Origin: Ferruginivarius sediminum | GTDB lineage: Bacteria > Pseudomonadota > Alphaproteobacteria > Kiloniellales > Rhodovibrionaceae | Direction: 5' to 3' | Assembly (NCBI RefSeq): GCF_003344765.1 | Contig: NZ_QPMH01000009.1 | Span: 1-64,000 of the forward strand | DNA length: 64,000 nucleotides | In this document: one piece after another, positions 16,298 through 24,853 of the stretch | How positions within the stretch are numbered: the stretch's first letter is position 1 | Layout: every line of letters starts with the position of its first letter | Position numbers and translations under genes: made by a program | Notes under the pieces: model-generated | Told to the model about the DNA's origin: nothing | The model's database searches: none | Seen by the model: only the letters and a program-made list of their open reading frames with translations

Positions 16298-17826
16298 GGG
16301 CCCTCCCTGGCCAGATCGCGGAACCGCCAAAGCTCGACGAGGCGGAAGCCGGTGTAGCGGCCGATCAGCAAGGTGACCGCCAGAACCACGAGCAGCAGCT
16401 CGGGGAACGTGAAGGTCAGGTACTGAACCGGCTCGGCGAACATCGCGAGATAGGCAAGGATGGCGACGATCATGCTGCCCAGGCCCTGTTTCATGGCGTC
16501 GGCGGGGCCGTACTCCTCCCACACGATCGACATGCGCTCGATGGTCATGGTCAGGATCACCATCGGGAACAGCGCCAGGGACAGCCCCGCGCCCGCGCCC
16601 ACTTTCTGCAACAGCACGCTGAGCGCCGCCATCATCAGCACGACGACCACCAGCACGGCCGACAGGCGCGGCACCAGCAGCAGCTTCAGGCGTTCCAGGT
16701 AGAAACGCACCATCAGGCCCAGCGCGACGACCATGACGAACATCAGGATGCCGTTCACCAGCCGGGTTTCGCGGAAGGCCAGGGCGATGAGGACCGGCAT
16801 GAAGGTCCCGAAGGTCTCGATCCCGACGATCTGGCGCATCAGGACGAGCACGATGGCGCCGATCGGGATCAGCAGCAGTGTCTGGTAGACGAGCTGGCTT
16901 TCCAGCGGCAGCGTGAACAGCGAGAAGCTGATCAGCGGCTCCTGCATCGCCCGGCCCCGCTCGATCGCGCTTTCGATGGCGTCCTGCGGAGCTTGCGCCA
17001 CGGAGAGCGTGGTGGCTTGCGCGCGGGCGCCGTCGACGGCCGCCACCTGGCGGTCGCCGCGCCACCAGGGCAGATAGCCGGCCGGCAATGCCTTGCTGCC
17101 CTGCGAGATGGCGTAAGGCTGCCAGAAGCCGTCCAGGTACACCTCGATCCAGTGCTTGAAGTGGCTGTATCGGCCTTCGCGCGACAGGTCGATGCCGTGC
17201 ACGGTCCGCGCGCCGATGCCGGCGGTTCGCAGGATGTTCGCCGCGATGTCGGCCAACTCGCGCTGGCTGGCGTTCGCGGGCAGGACCGCGCGGACCTCCT
17301 CCCTCGGGCGCGGGTGGCTCAACTCGTCCAGCAGGTTGAGCGCCATCGTCTCGGTATCCGCGGCGTTCGCCCGCACGCGGTCCAGCACGGCGTGCACCGC
17401 CGCGCGCTCGGACTCGTTCCAGTCGGGGGCGATGATGCGTGGCTCCGGTCCCGGCGTGCGCTGGTCCAGGCCGGGGTAGGCCTGCACACTGGCACGGTAG
17501 TAGATGGTCTGCTCGCCCTCCGCCTTGCGCTTTGAGAACACCGCCAGGCGATTGCCCTCGGCGTCGCCGTCCAGGGTGATGCCATAGCTGCTGGCGACAT
17601 AGGTCTGCCGCCGGACGATGAAGTGTCCGCTGTCGTTGGGCAGGACAATGGCCGCCTTCGTCGGGCCGTCCTGGGCGTTGAAGTGCAGCTTCAGTTCCAC
17701 GTTCCAGACGTGGGCGCGGGCCTCGCGGTGCAGCGGAAAGCCCAGGTCGATCACCTTGTAGGCAAAGACACCAAGGCCCACCGCCGTCAACGCCGCGGCG
17801 AGGACGAAAACATGCAGGTTACGCAT
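16294..17826 (-). CDS. Inactive transglutaminase fused to a 7TM domain (UUP1-type membrane protein)
   Basis: A 510-residue membrane protein. After an N-terminal TM anchor (about 5-25) comes a periplasmic region resembling a degenerate transglutaminase domain: TAGIGARTVHGIDLSREG, KHWIEVYLDGFWQPY, where the catalytic cysteine is replaced. The C-terminal half has about seven TM segments (LLLIPIGAIVLVLMRQIVGI; GTFMPVLIALAFRETRLVNG; LLVPRLSAVLVVVVLMMAAL). It overlaps both partners by a few bases, so all three are translationally coupled. A periplasmic sensor or scaffold for a peptide substrate is plausible, but this is inferred. Confidence 0.87.
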   Translation of the reverse strand: MRNLHVFVLAAALTAVGLGVFAYKVIDLGFPLHREARAHVWNVELKLHFNAQDGPTKAAIVLPNDSGHFIVRRQTYVASSYGITLDGDAEGNRLAVFSKRKAEGEQTIYYRASVQAYPGLDQRTPGPEPRIIAPDWNESERAAVHAVLDRVRANAADTETMALNLLDELSHPRPREEVRAVLPANASQRELADIAANILRTAGIGARTVHGIDLSREGRYSHFKHWIEVYLDGFWQPYAISQGSKALPAGYLPWWRGDRQVAAVDGARAQATTLSVAQAPQDAIESAIERGRAMQEPLISFSLFTLPLESQLVYQTLLLIPIGAIVLVLMRQIVGIETFGTFMPVLIALAFRETRLVNGILMFVMVVALGLMVRFYLERLKLLLVPRLSAVLVVVVLMMAALSVLLQKVGAGAGLSLALFPMVILTMTIERMSIVWEEYGPADAMKQGLGSMIVAILAYLAMFAEPVQYLTFTFPELLLVVLAVTLLIGRYTGFRLVELWRFRDLAREGP

Positions 17827-18362
17827 TACTCATCGTCCGGATCGCATGCCGGATCCCGTGTGAACTCGAGGCTGCTGTCGACGAGCACCTGACCTGCCAG
17901 GAAGTTCCGTCCCAGCAGGAGGCGGGTGGAGTAGCCGCTGCGGTCGGCGAGATTCACCTCGACCTCGCGGTAGATATGATCCATGCAAAGGCCGAGCTTG
18001 ATGACGTAGCGGCGCTTGGAAGGACCATGAAGGTCCTTGATAAGCACGTCATCCACCACCATCGCCGAGGCGTCGATCGTGCGCCGCTCCTGGTCCTCCC
18101 CGTCGTCTCGGTCGCGCTCTTCCTGCACGACGAGGTCGAAGCGCACCCAGTCCTCGCCGTCCTTCTCGAACGCCTCGATGTTCTCGGCGTGCAGCGAAGC
18201 CGTGTCCGCGCCGGTGTCGTTCTTCGCCGTCAACGTCACGCCATATGCGGGAATGCGCACCTTCTCCATCCATCCGACGATTTGCAGGGGGCGGTCTTCG
18301 GCCTTCGCGAGACCTGCCAGTGCAGCCAGAACGGCCGACACGGCCAGGATCCGCGCAAGCAT
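17826..18362 (-). CDS. Retropepsin-like aspartyl protease (RimK/LysX-associated)
   Basis: A 178-residue exported protein with an N-terminal signal peptide (MLARILAVSAVLAALAGLAKA). The family motif KNDTGADTASLHA gives the catalytic D49-T-G; a later LLLGRNFL is the flap/C-terminal motif. These single-domain retropepsin-like proteins (formerly DUF785) are linked in proteobacteria to ATP-grasp ligases and 7TM transglutaminase-like proteins. It is the first gene of that operon here. The natural substrate is unknown; a peptide made or trimmed by this system is the standing hypothesis. Confidence 0.87.
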   Translation of the reverse strand: MLARILAVSAVLAALAGLAKAEDRPLQIVGWMEKVRIPAYGVTLTAKNDTGADTASLHAENIEAFEKDGEDWVRFDLVVQEERDRDDGEDQERRTIDASAMVVDDVLIKDLHGPSKRRYVIKLGLCMDHIYREVEVNLADRSGYSTRLLLGRNFLAGQVLVDSSLEFTRDPACDPDDE

Positions 18363-18716
18363 CCAGTTGTTCTCCCCGTCTCTGTTCGATCCGCCGCGCC
18401 TTGTTGTCCCGCTCGTTACGCGGCTTCCACCTCAATGATGAGGAGGCGCAAGGTCACGGAGTCCAGAGGGGTCACAGGCTGTCCACACCGCCACGGCCGG
18501 GAGTCATGGTTAACGATAGGTTTCGCGGATCACCGTCACTGATTCCTCACAGTCCCGTGTGTCGGCGGCAATCGGCGAAAGTTTGCATGTAAGACGGCCG
18601 TTAGCGGACGAGGGCATTGACAGGTGGGGCGAAAAAATTAAGTCTAGGCTAAGTTTGTTGGCGGCAACTGCATCGTCGACGCGGCGTGCGTCGGAACCGC
18701 GGGCAGGAGAGGACGG
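18363..18716. other. Divergent intergenic region (354 bp)
   Basis: Lies between the start of the retropepsin operon (minus) and the metal-transporter gene (plus), so it must hold two promoters. A TTGACA hexamer at 18617-18622 could be a -35 for the transporter, but no convincing -10 stands at the usual spacing. I see no coding potential and no sequence matching a manganese riboswitch. Confidence 0.4.
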
Positions 18717-19886
18717 ATGACCGCACTGGTGGTGGGCGCACGCACCGGGCTGATCACTTCGGCGAACTACGCCCGGGCGCTGGGGCCGTGGAAGCTGGTG
18801 CTGCTGTTCGCGCTGGTCGCCCTGACGCTGGTGGGGCCCGAGGCGCGCGGCGTCATCGCGGCCGCGATCGCGGATGCCTATCTTCAAGTATCCGTCTTCG
18901 TCGCCGCGACGCTGGGCGTGATCTACACGTTTGAATCGCGGATGAAGACCGACCTCGCGGTGGTTCTCGACCGCTACCGCGCCTGGCAGGTGCCGATCGC
19001 CGCGCTGCTGGGGGCGCTGCCGGGCTGCGGCGGCGCGGTCGCGGTGGTCACGCAGTACGTGCGCGGCACACTGACCTTCGGCTCCGTCGTGGCGGTCCTC
19101 ACGGCCACGATGGGAGATGCCGCCTTCCTGCTGCTGGCGGCCGAGCCCGGCACCGGCATTGCCATTTTCGCGTTGGGCGCGATCGTCGGCACCACGAGCG
19201 GCTACATCATCGACTGGACGCACGGCACCAACTTCATGCGGGTTGCGCGCCCGGACGCCCCCGAATCGCTGCCGCTGGGCGATGCGCCAAGGGTGAATCC
19301 GCTGCGCCCGATCTGGGCGGTCCTGATCGTGCCCGGGTTCATCCTGGGCGCGCTGGATTTGATGCAGGTCGATACCGATGCGCTGTTCGGTCCGCTTGCC
19401 GTTTATGAGCCTACGCTCATTCTGGGCGTCGCTGGTGCGTTGCTGGCGTTCGGCATGTGGACGCTGGATCCCGAGCAGAAGTTCGACCCCGGTATATGCC
19501 GCGCGGGCGGGCCGTTCGTGCGGACGGTCGACGCCACAAACTTCGTCACTGTCTGGGTGATCGTGGGCTTCCTGGTCTACGAGCTGGGCACCCATTTCTC
19601 CGGCATCGACCTTGCCGCGGTGTTCAATACCTGGGCGCCGTTGATCCCGCTGCTGGCGGTGCTTGTCGGCTTCCTGCCGGGTTGCGGGCCGCAGATCGTG
19701 GTGACGACGCTCTATATCTCCGGCGCCATGCCGCTGTCGGGACAGCTCGGCAATGCGATCTCCAACGACGGCGACGCGCTGTTCCCCGCCATTGCCATGG
19801 CACCGCGCGCGGCCGTGGTGGCGACGCTGTACTCCGCCGTTCCGGCCATCCTGGTGGCGTACGGCTATTTCCTGATGTTCGAGTAG
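18717..19886 (+). CDS. Putative 10-TM heavy-metal (manganese) exporter, ArsP_2-like
   Basis: A 389-residue integral membrane protein with about ten TM segments in two homologous halves. Each half carries a PGCG motif: ALPGCGGAVAVV at 101-112 and FLPGCGPQIVV at 319-329. Each is followed by an acidic DA pair (GDAAFLL, GDALFPA). This is the pattern of the 'putative manganese transporter' family related to ArsP permeases. ATG 18717 follows GGAGAGGA. The last codons are part of a 17-bp unit tandemly repeated three times. The transported ion is not proven. Confidence 0.82.
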   Translation: MTALVVGARTGLITSANYARALGPWKLVLLFALVALTLVGPEARGVIAAAIADAYLQVSVFVAATLGVIYTFESRMKTDLAVVLDRYRAWQVPIAALLGALPGCGGAVAVVTQYVRGTLTFGSVVAVLTATMGDAAFLLLAAEPGTGIAIFALGAIVGTTSGYIIDWTHGTNFMRVARPDAPESLPLGDAPRVNPLRPIWAVLIVPGFILGALDLMQVDTDALFGPLAVYEPTLILGVAGALLAFGMWTLDPEQKFDPGICRAGGPFVRTVDATNFVTVWVIVGFLVYELGTHFSGIDLAAVFNTWAPLIPLLAVLVGFLPGCGPQIVVTTLYISGAMPLSGQLGNAISNDGDALFPAIAMAPRAAVVATLYSAVPAILVAYGYFLMFE

Positions 19887-19921
19887 GCCTGATGTTCGAG
19901 TAGGCCTGATGTTCGAGTAGG
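19871..19921. repeat. Exact 17-bp tandem repeat, three copies
   Basis: The unit cctgatgttcgagtagg is repeated without any difference at 19871-19887, 19888-19904 and 19905-19921. The first copy encodes the last residues of the transporter (L-M-F-E) and its TAG stop; the other two lie after the stop. Because 17 is not a multiple of 3, the extra copies do not extend the frame. This looks like a recent slippage or duplication event. Confidence 0.95.
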
Positions 19922-19939
19922 ATTGCGGCGCGGCGAACG

Positions 19940-20560
19940 TCAGACCGGCGTGTCCGCAACCGCGTCCATGGCGATGTGCCCCGGCTGTGCGCGTACGCGT
20001 TCCAGCCATGCAGCGATAGCCGGATAGGGCTTCAGCGGGATGCCGCCCTGGTCGGCGACATGCGTGTACGCATAGAGCGCGATGTCGGCGATCGTGTACC
20101 GCCCCGCGACCATGAACTCGCGGCTCGCCAGATGGTCCTCCACGACCTGTAGCGCAGCCCGGCCCTGGGCCTGCTTTTCCTCAAGCTGCGGCTTCCGCGC
20201 CTCTGTCGCCAGGCCGTGGCGCAGCCAGTAGCGCGGCGTGGCCACGTTCGGCTCGTGGCTGTATTGCTCGAAGAACATCCAGCGCAGCACTTGCGCCTGA
20301 TCCAGCGCGTCCGACGGCCAGTAGGGCGAGCCCTGGGCCAGGTAGTACAGGATGGCGTTCGATTCCGGCAGGACGGTCCCATCCTCAAGCTCCAGCGCCG
20401 GCACCCTGCCATTCGGGTTCTTCGCCAGGAACTCGGCCGTGCGCGTCTCGCCCTTGTCGATATCCAGCGCCACCAGCCGATAGTCGCGCCCGAGCAGCGC
20501 CAGCAGCAGCCGCACCTTGTAGCCGTTTCCGGAATCGAGGTAGTCGTAGAGGGTCAGCAT
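19940..20560 (-). CDS. Glutathione S-transferase family protein
   Basis: A 206-residue cytosolic GST. The thioredoxin-fold N-terminal domain shows LYDYLDSGNGYKVRLLLALL, the cis-proline NPNGRVPALELEDG and the ESNAILYYLA glutathione-binding helix. The helical C-terminal domain ends with GRYTIADIALYAYTHVADQGG. Start at 20560 gives the normal length; a longer frame begins at 20605. The substrate is unknown. It is convergent with the metal exporter and divergent from speD. Confidence 0.9.
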   Translation of the reverse strand: MLTLYDYLDSGNGYKVRLLLALLGRDYRLVALDIDKGETRTAEFLAKNPNGRVPALELEDGTVLPESNAILYYLAQGSPYWPSDALDQAQVLRWMFFEQYSHEPNVATPRYWLRHGLATEARKPQLEEKQAQGRAALQVVEDHLASREFMVAGRYTIADIALYAYTHVADQGGIPLKPYPAIAAWLERVRAQPGHIAMDAVADTPV

Positions 20561-20971
20561 TGGCGCGGCTCCTTGGCTCGTCGCGTTGAACCTACCGACC
20601 AACATGCCATCGGGCTAGCGCCTTGCGCGCCGATTTTGATGAGATTCATCACGATCCCAGAATACGCTTGACCCCCGCCTTCGATCACATCATATAGCGT
20701 GCCAAGACGTCGGGTCGGATGCGGCCCGTCGCCGCGACGCGCATTCCTGCTCCGGCAACGGGGGAGGAGGGCGTAACCGGGCAAAACACGGTCGTGGCGA
20801 GCTGTGGCGTCGATCGAGCGGACGCTTGGTGTCCGGACCGATAAGGGTCCTCCACCGCGTCCGCTAAGTTTTTCCGGGGGTCCCATGTTGCGGCACGGGG
20901 CTGCCGGCGATAAGCCCCGGGTCCCCGGTTGGCCCGGACTTCTGGTTCATCTGCTGGTTTCGGGGGTCCGA
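20561..20971. other. Divergent region and structured leader of speD (411 bp)
   Basis: No coding potential is evident. The right half (20835-20919) looks like a structured 5' leader: GGACC-gataag-GGTCC (20835-20850) and CGGGGCT-gccggcgata-AGCCCCG (20896-20919). Both loops contain the word GATAAG or its start (the second runs into the stem). A polyamine- or SAM-responsive element is possible but does not match a riboswitch class that I recognise. Confidence 0.4.
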
Positions 20972-21463
20972 ATGCAGACCTACACCGCCCGCGAATTGGG
21001 GATGGACTCGGAAGCGGTTCCGAGCGACGCCCAGGCGAAAATCTACGAGTTTCCGGCGGCTGGCGACACGCAGTCCGACGAGAACATGGACCACTTCATC
21101 GTCCGCGACGGCAAGTGCTTCGCGGGCACGCACCTGATCATCGACCTCTGGGGCGCCAGCCGCCTGGACGAGATCGAGCATATCCGCGCAACCCTGCGCG
21201 ACGCGGTCGAGAAGGCGGGGGCGACCCTGCTGCACATCCACCTGCACCATTTCACGCCGAACGGCGGCGTTTCCGGCGTGGCGGTGCTGGCGGAATCGCA
21301 CATCTCGATCCATAGCTGGCCAGAGCGCGACTACGCCGCCCTCGACGTCTTCATGTGCGGCGACAGCGAGCCCCACAAGGCCATCGAGGTGTTCCGCGAG
21401 GCTTTCCGGCCGGAGCGCATCGACGTCGGCGAGCACCTGCGCGGCGAGGCGGGGGCGGAGTAA
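20972..21463 (+). CDS. speD: S-adenosylmethionine decarboxylase proenzyme
   Basis: A 163-residue class 1A SAM decarboxylase, making the aminopropyl donor for spermidine. It is autocatalytically cleaved at E108-S109 in LAESHISIHSWPE to form the pyruvoyl group; the downstream CG of DVFMCGD provides the conserved active-site cysteine. KCFAGTHLIIDLWG is the N-terminal core. The ATG at 20972 adds about 40 residues before the conserved core, so a later start is possible. No spermidine synthase gene is adjacent. A terminator follows at 21490. Confidence 0.93.
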   Translation: MQTYTARELGMDSEAVPSDAQAKIYEFPAAGDTQSDENMDHFIVRDGKCFAGTHLIIDLWGASRLDEIEHIRATLRDAVEKAGATLLHIHLHHFTPNGGVSGVAVLAESHISIHSWPERDYAALDVFMCGDSEPHKAIEVFREAFRPERIDVGEHLRGEAGAE

Positions 21464-21489
21464 CCGTCATACGCATAGACGGAGACAAG

Positions 21490-21522
21490 GGGTCGGGCGG
21501 CATGGCCGTCCGGCCCTTTTTT
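21490..21522 (+). terminator. Rho-independent terminator after speD
   Basis: An 11-bp stem with two G-U pairs (GGGTCGGGCGG at 21490-21500, CCGTCCGGCCC at 21506-21516) is followed by TTTTTT. It ends the speD transcript and separates it from an AT-rich segment. Confidence 0.85.
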
Positions 21523-21759
21523 GCGGTCCATATATGCCGTCCGAATTGCCGCTACCACGGCACGGCGGCGATGTGTTGCCATCCCATTTTTACGCAACAA
21601 TAGTATTTATATATTCGATATAGATTTTAATTTTAAATATAAATAAAAGAATACTACGTGAGTGGTAAGGAAATATACATAGACTTCATTTATGTATTTT
21701 GCTTTAATAGTTATTACTGGGAAGGCCAGTTTTCTGCTAATTTTATCTGGGAGGGCTTT

Positions 21760-22200
21760 ATGAGAGCGAGGGCGCTTACCGCCGTTGTCACGGCCGTATT
21801 TCTCGTTGCCTGTCAACAGGGCCCGACCGAGGAACAAATGGCCGGGCAAGGCAATGACCCGCTATCCGGCGAGGAAATCCGGAAAACGCTTGTTGGCAAC
21901 AGTACCCACGAAACCGGACACTCCAGTGGGGGAAGGTATCAGTTTGCCGCGTATTTTATGGAAGGAGGCCAGGCACGGGGCCGCGCGTGGTGGTCCGGCG
22001 GCCAGCAGGAGGGAACGGGCCGCTGGCGGATCGATGGGAACCTATGGTGCGAAAGATGGAACCCCGACAAGTGGGGTGGCGGCCGGGAAATTTGCCAGAA
22101 AGTCTACAAGGACGGAAATCAGGTAAGCTTCATTGTTGTAAGCGGGTCCGGCGACAACGATACCGTGACCCTGAAGAAGGGCAACGCCTACGACCTGTGA
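21760..22200 (+). CDS. Small lipoprotein of unknown function
   Basis: A 146-residue exported lipoprotein. The signal sequence MRARALTAVVTAVFLVACQQ has a lipobox (LVAC) with Cys at about residue 18. The mature part begins with an acidic linker and contains GRYQFAAYFMEGGQARGRAW, WRIDGNLWCERW and a CQKVY, recalling a small beta-sheet sensor or inhibitor domain with a possible disulfide. I do not recognise a named family. ATG 21760 is preceded by GGGAGGG. Upstream 21600-21750 is strikingly AT-rich for this genome, so the gene may be imported and driven by its own promoter. Confidence 0.75.
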   Translation: MRARALTAVVTAVFLVACQQGPTEEQMAGQGNDPLSGEEIRKTLVGNSTHETGHSSGGRYQFAAYFMEGGQARGRAWWSGGQQEGTGRWRIDGNLWCERWNPDKWGGGREICQKVYKDGNQVSFIVVSGSGDNDTVTLKKGNAYDL

Positions 22201-22298
22201 CAGCGTCAGCGTAAAGCCGCGACCTTTCGGCCGGTAGCCGCAGGGCTTCATCACGCGAAACAACGCGCTGGGGGTCTACCTCGTGCTTAATCCGCGTT

Positions 22299-22997
22299 CT
22301 ATCTGTCGCTGACCGCTTGGCGCCAGTAGGTCGTATCCTCGTATTCCGTCGGATCGGGGAGCGCGGCCTCGTGCAGGGCTTCCAGGCGCTCGACGCAGGT
22401 GCCGCAGCGCCCGCAGTGGCGCGCTTCGCCCTTGTAGCACGACCAGGTCTCGGCAACGGGCACGCCAAGGCGTCCGGCCTCGGCGGCGATGTCGGTCTTG
22501 CTCCAGTCGATGAAGGGGACATGCAATTCGACGCGGGCGACGTCCTCAAGCGCGCGGTCCTGCATGTCCTGGAACGCCTGCGTGAACGCCGGGCGGCAGT
22601 CGGGATAAATGAAGTGGTCGCCGCCGTGCATGGCGGCTGCGACGCGCTCGATCCCGTTCGCCGCGGCGATGGCGAAGGCGATGGTCAGCATGATGGCGTT
22701 GCGGTTCGGGACGACGGTGACCTGCATGGTCTCGGCCGCGTAGTGCCCCTCCGGCACCTCCTTGTTGCCCGTCAGCGCGGAGGACTTCAGGCGCGCGCCG
22801 ACGTCGGACATGTCCACGACCTCGTGCGGCACGTCGAGGCGCATGGCGCAGGCGCGGGCGAAATCGATCTCCTTGCGGTGGCGCTGCCCGTAGTCGAAGG
22901 TCAAGAGGCCGGCAATACCGCCATCCCCGGCCGCGATCCGGTGCGCCAGGGTCACGGAATCAAGGCCGCCGGAGCAGATGACCAGGGTGCGCTTCAC
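22299..22997 (-). CDS. queC: 7-cyano-7-deazaguanine synthase QueC
   Basis: A 232-residue ATP-dependent enzyme converting 7-carboxy-7-deazaguanine to preQ0 in queuosine biosynthesis. The PP-loop CSGGLDS lies at 8-14 and the zinc site is C187, C195, C198 and C201 (CYKGEARHCGRCGTC). NAIMLTIAFAIAAANG and HGGDHFIYPDCRP are typical of the family. The start is a GTG at 22997 that overlaps the TGA of the upstream transporter gene. The two form a functional unit, one supplying precursor uptake and the other synthesis. Confidence 0.95.
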   Translation of the reverse strand: MKRTLVICSGGLDSVTLAHRIAAGDGGIAGLLTFDYGQRHRKEIDFARACAMRLDVPHEVVDMSDVGARLKSSALTGNKEVPEGHYAAETMQVTVVPNRNAIMLTIAFAIAAANGIERVAAAMHGGDHFIYPDCRPAFTQAFQDMQDRALEDVARVELHVPFIDWSKTDIAAEAGRLGVPVAETWSCYKGEARHCGRCGTCVERLEALHEAALPDPTEYEDTTYWRQAVSDR

Positions 22998-23551
22998 GCG
23001 GGCTCCAGCCCCAGGCGCGCGTCGCGCTGGCGCAGCCAGGCGATTGCCGGCAGGGCCAGCAGCGTCATCCACAGCTTGCCGACCACTTGTCCGGCCAGGA
23101 AATCCAGGCTGCCGAAAGCGAGTTGCAGGAACACGATGCTGTCCACCGTCAGGCCGACCAGCCCGCTGGCCAGCACGGCAAGGACGAGGCGCCGGCGCTG
23201 CAGCGGCGTGTAGACCGCGAAGTCCGCCAGTTCGGAGAACAGGAAGGCCGCCGTCGACGCGACCACCAGCGCCCCCGGCGAGACCCAGGCCGACAGCACG
23301 GCGCCGCCCGCTATCGCCGCCAGGGTCCACAGCTTGCCCAGCCGTCGCTGCACCATGTCGCGCAGGACCAGCGCGACGCCGATCATCAGCACGCCGCTTG
23401 GCGCCATCACGCCCGGTGCGACAGGAATCAGGCAAGGGCCCTGCGGCATGCAGGCCGTGCCCGCGTTGGCGACCAGCCAGTTGGCGGCCGGGACGCAGGC
23501 CATGAAACCGATCAGGAAGCCGATGCCCTCGGCGCGACGCCTGTCCATCAT
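22994..23551 (-). CDS. VUT-family queuosine-precursor transporter (YhhQ-like)
   Basis: A 185-residue membrane protein with about six TM segments. It shows the VUT/YhhQ hallmarks: GVLMIGVALVLRDMVQRRLG, FSELADFAVYTPLQRR, and FLAGQVVGKLWMTLLALP. Family members import preQ0 or preQ1, matching the downstream queC, whose start it overlaps. A pair of ATG codons (23551, 23548) begins the frame. I looked for a preQ1 riboswitch upstream and saw none. Confidence 0.87.
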   Translation of the reverse strand: MMDRRRAEGIGFLIGFMACVPAANWLVANAGTACMPQGPCLIPVAPGVMAPSGVLMIGVALVLRDMVQRRLGKLWTLAAIAGGAVLSAWVSPGALVVASTAAFLFSELADFAVYTPLQRRRLVLAVLASGLVGLTVDSIVFLQLAFGSLDFLAGQVVGKLWMTLLALPAIAWLRQRDARLGLEPA

Positions 23552-23665
23552 GTCAAGAAATCATGCAACTCTTCGCTCAGGGTGGGCCGTTCATATAGTC
23601 TGGGCGCCGTTTGAGCAAGCGCGGGACTTTCTTCTCAGGAGTGAGCGGGGGAACCGTCCGCCACC

Positions 23666-24853
23666 ATGGACAATCTCGGTCTGATCATCACCACACTGGG
23701 CGCGCTTCTGCTGGTGGGGCTCGTTGGCGATCTCGCCTCGCGCCGGCTGCCGGTGCCGCGCGTCACCCTGCTGATCGTCTTCGGCGTCGTGATCGGCCCG
23801 ATCCTGGGGGCGATGCCGGAGCAGGCGGAGGACTGGTATCCCTTCGTCAGCGACCTGGCGCTCCTGATGGTGGGATTCCTGCTGGGCGGCAAGCTGTCGC
23901 GCAAGACGCTGCGCGAGGTCGGCCGGCATGTCGTCGTGATCTCGCTGTTCGAGGTCGCCGGGGTTTGCCTGTGCGTGCTTTTCGGCCTGCTGGCCGCCGG
24001 CGTAAAAGTGGAGATAGCGCTGCTGCTCGCCGGGATCGCGCCCGCCTCCGCGCCGGCGGCGGTGACCAACGTGGTGCAGGAGCTTAAGGCGCGCGGGCGC
24101 TATACCGACACGCTGCTGGGTATCGTGGCCATCGACGACGCCTGGGGCCTGATCGTGTTCTCCGTCCTGCTGGCCAGCGTGCAGGTGGTCGCCGGCGGCG
24201 CGGACGGTGGCGCCGTCGAGGCGCTGCTGCGCGGCGGGAGGGAGCTTGGCGGCGCCATCCTGCTGGGCCTTGTCGTCGGTGTCCCCGCGGCCCTGCTGAC
24301 CGGCCGCCTGCAACCGGGCGAGCCGACGCAGGCGGAGGCGCTGGGCGTCGTTCTGCTGGCTGGTGGTGCCGCGATCTGGCTTGAGGTGTCGTTCCTGCTG
24401 ACCGCCATGGTGGTGGGGGCGACCATCGTCAATCTGGCCCGTCATCATGACCGCCCGTTCGTGGAGATCGAGAACATCGAATGGCCGTTCATGGTGCTGT
24501 TCTTCATCCTTGCCGGCGCGTCCCTGCATGTCGAGCAGCTCATGCATGTCGGCCTGATCGGTGTCGCCTACATCTTCCTGCGTGCCGTCGGCTTGGTGCT
24601 GGGCGCCTTCGCCGGTGGCAGCGTCAGTGGGGCCGAGCCCCGCGTCCGGCGCTGGATGGGGCTGGCGATCATGCCGCAGGCCGGCGTCGCGCTGGGCATG
24701 GCGCTTGTCGCGGGCAACAGCTTTCCCGAGTTGCGGGATACGCTGCTGCCGCTCGTCATCGGCTCCACGGTGGTGTTCGAGCTGCTGGGGCCGGCCCTGA
24801 CGCGGATGGCGATCCTTCGCGCCGGCGAGGGCAGGCGGGAAAGCGGCGGATAG
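23666..24853 (+). CDS. Cation:proton antiporter (CPA2 family)
   Basis: A 395-residue membrane protein with about 12 TM segments of the Na+/H+ exchanger fold. Notable are the TM segment LPVPRVTLLIVFGVVIGPILG and an acidic transport-site region GIVAIDDAWGLIVFSVLL (ND/DD-like pair), followed by an unusual APASAPAAVTNVV segment. No C-terminal regulatory TrkA domain is attached, as in shorter CPA2 members. It likely serves pH or Na+/K+ homeostasis, which would suit the TrkH transporter at 40428. Ion specificity is unknown. Confidence 0.87.
   Translation: MDNLGLIITTLGALLLVGLVGDLASRRLPVPRVTLLIVFGVVIGPILGAMPEQAEDWYPFVSDLALLMVGFLLGGKLSRKTLREVGRHVVVISLFEVAGVCLCVLFGLLAAGVKVEIALLLAGIAPASAPAAVTNVVQELKARGRYTDTLLGIVAIDDAWGLIVFSVLLASVQVVAGGADGGAVEALLRGGRELGGAILLGLVVGVPAALLTGRLQPGEPTQAEALGVVLLAGGAAIWLEVSFLLTAMVVGATIVNLARHHDRPFVEIENIEWPFMVLFFILAGASLHVEQLMHVGLIGVAYIFLRAVGLVLGAFAGGSVSGAEPRVRRWMGLAIMPQAGVALGMALVAGNSFPELRDTLLPLVIGSTVVFELLGPALTRMAILRAGEGRRESGG

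Noticed and set aside
18363..18716. yybP-ykoY manganese riboswitch upstream of the putative Mn exporter
   Set aside because: The conserved paired-loop sequences of the class are not seen.
19871..19921. CRISPR-like repeat
   Set aside because: The 17-bp units are directly adjacent without spacers; there are no cas genes. It is a simple tandem repeat.
18510..20009. A 499-aa minus-strand open frame
   Set aside because: Antisense to the 10-TM metal exporter, low-complexity composition and no ribosome-binding site.
23552..23665. preQ1 riboswitch upstream of the queuosine-precursor transporter
   Set aside because: No preQ1-type pseudoknot sequence could be recognised in the short leader.
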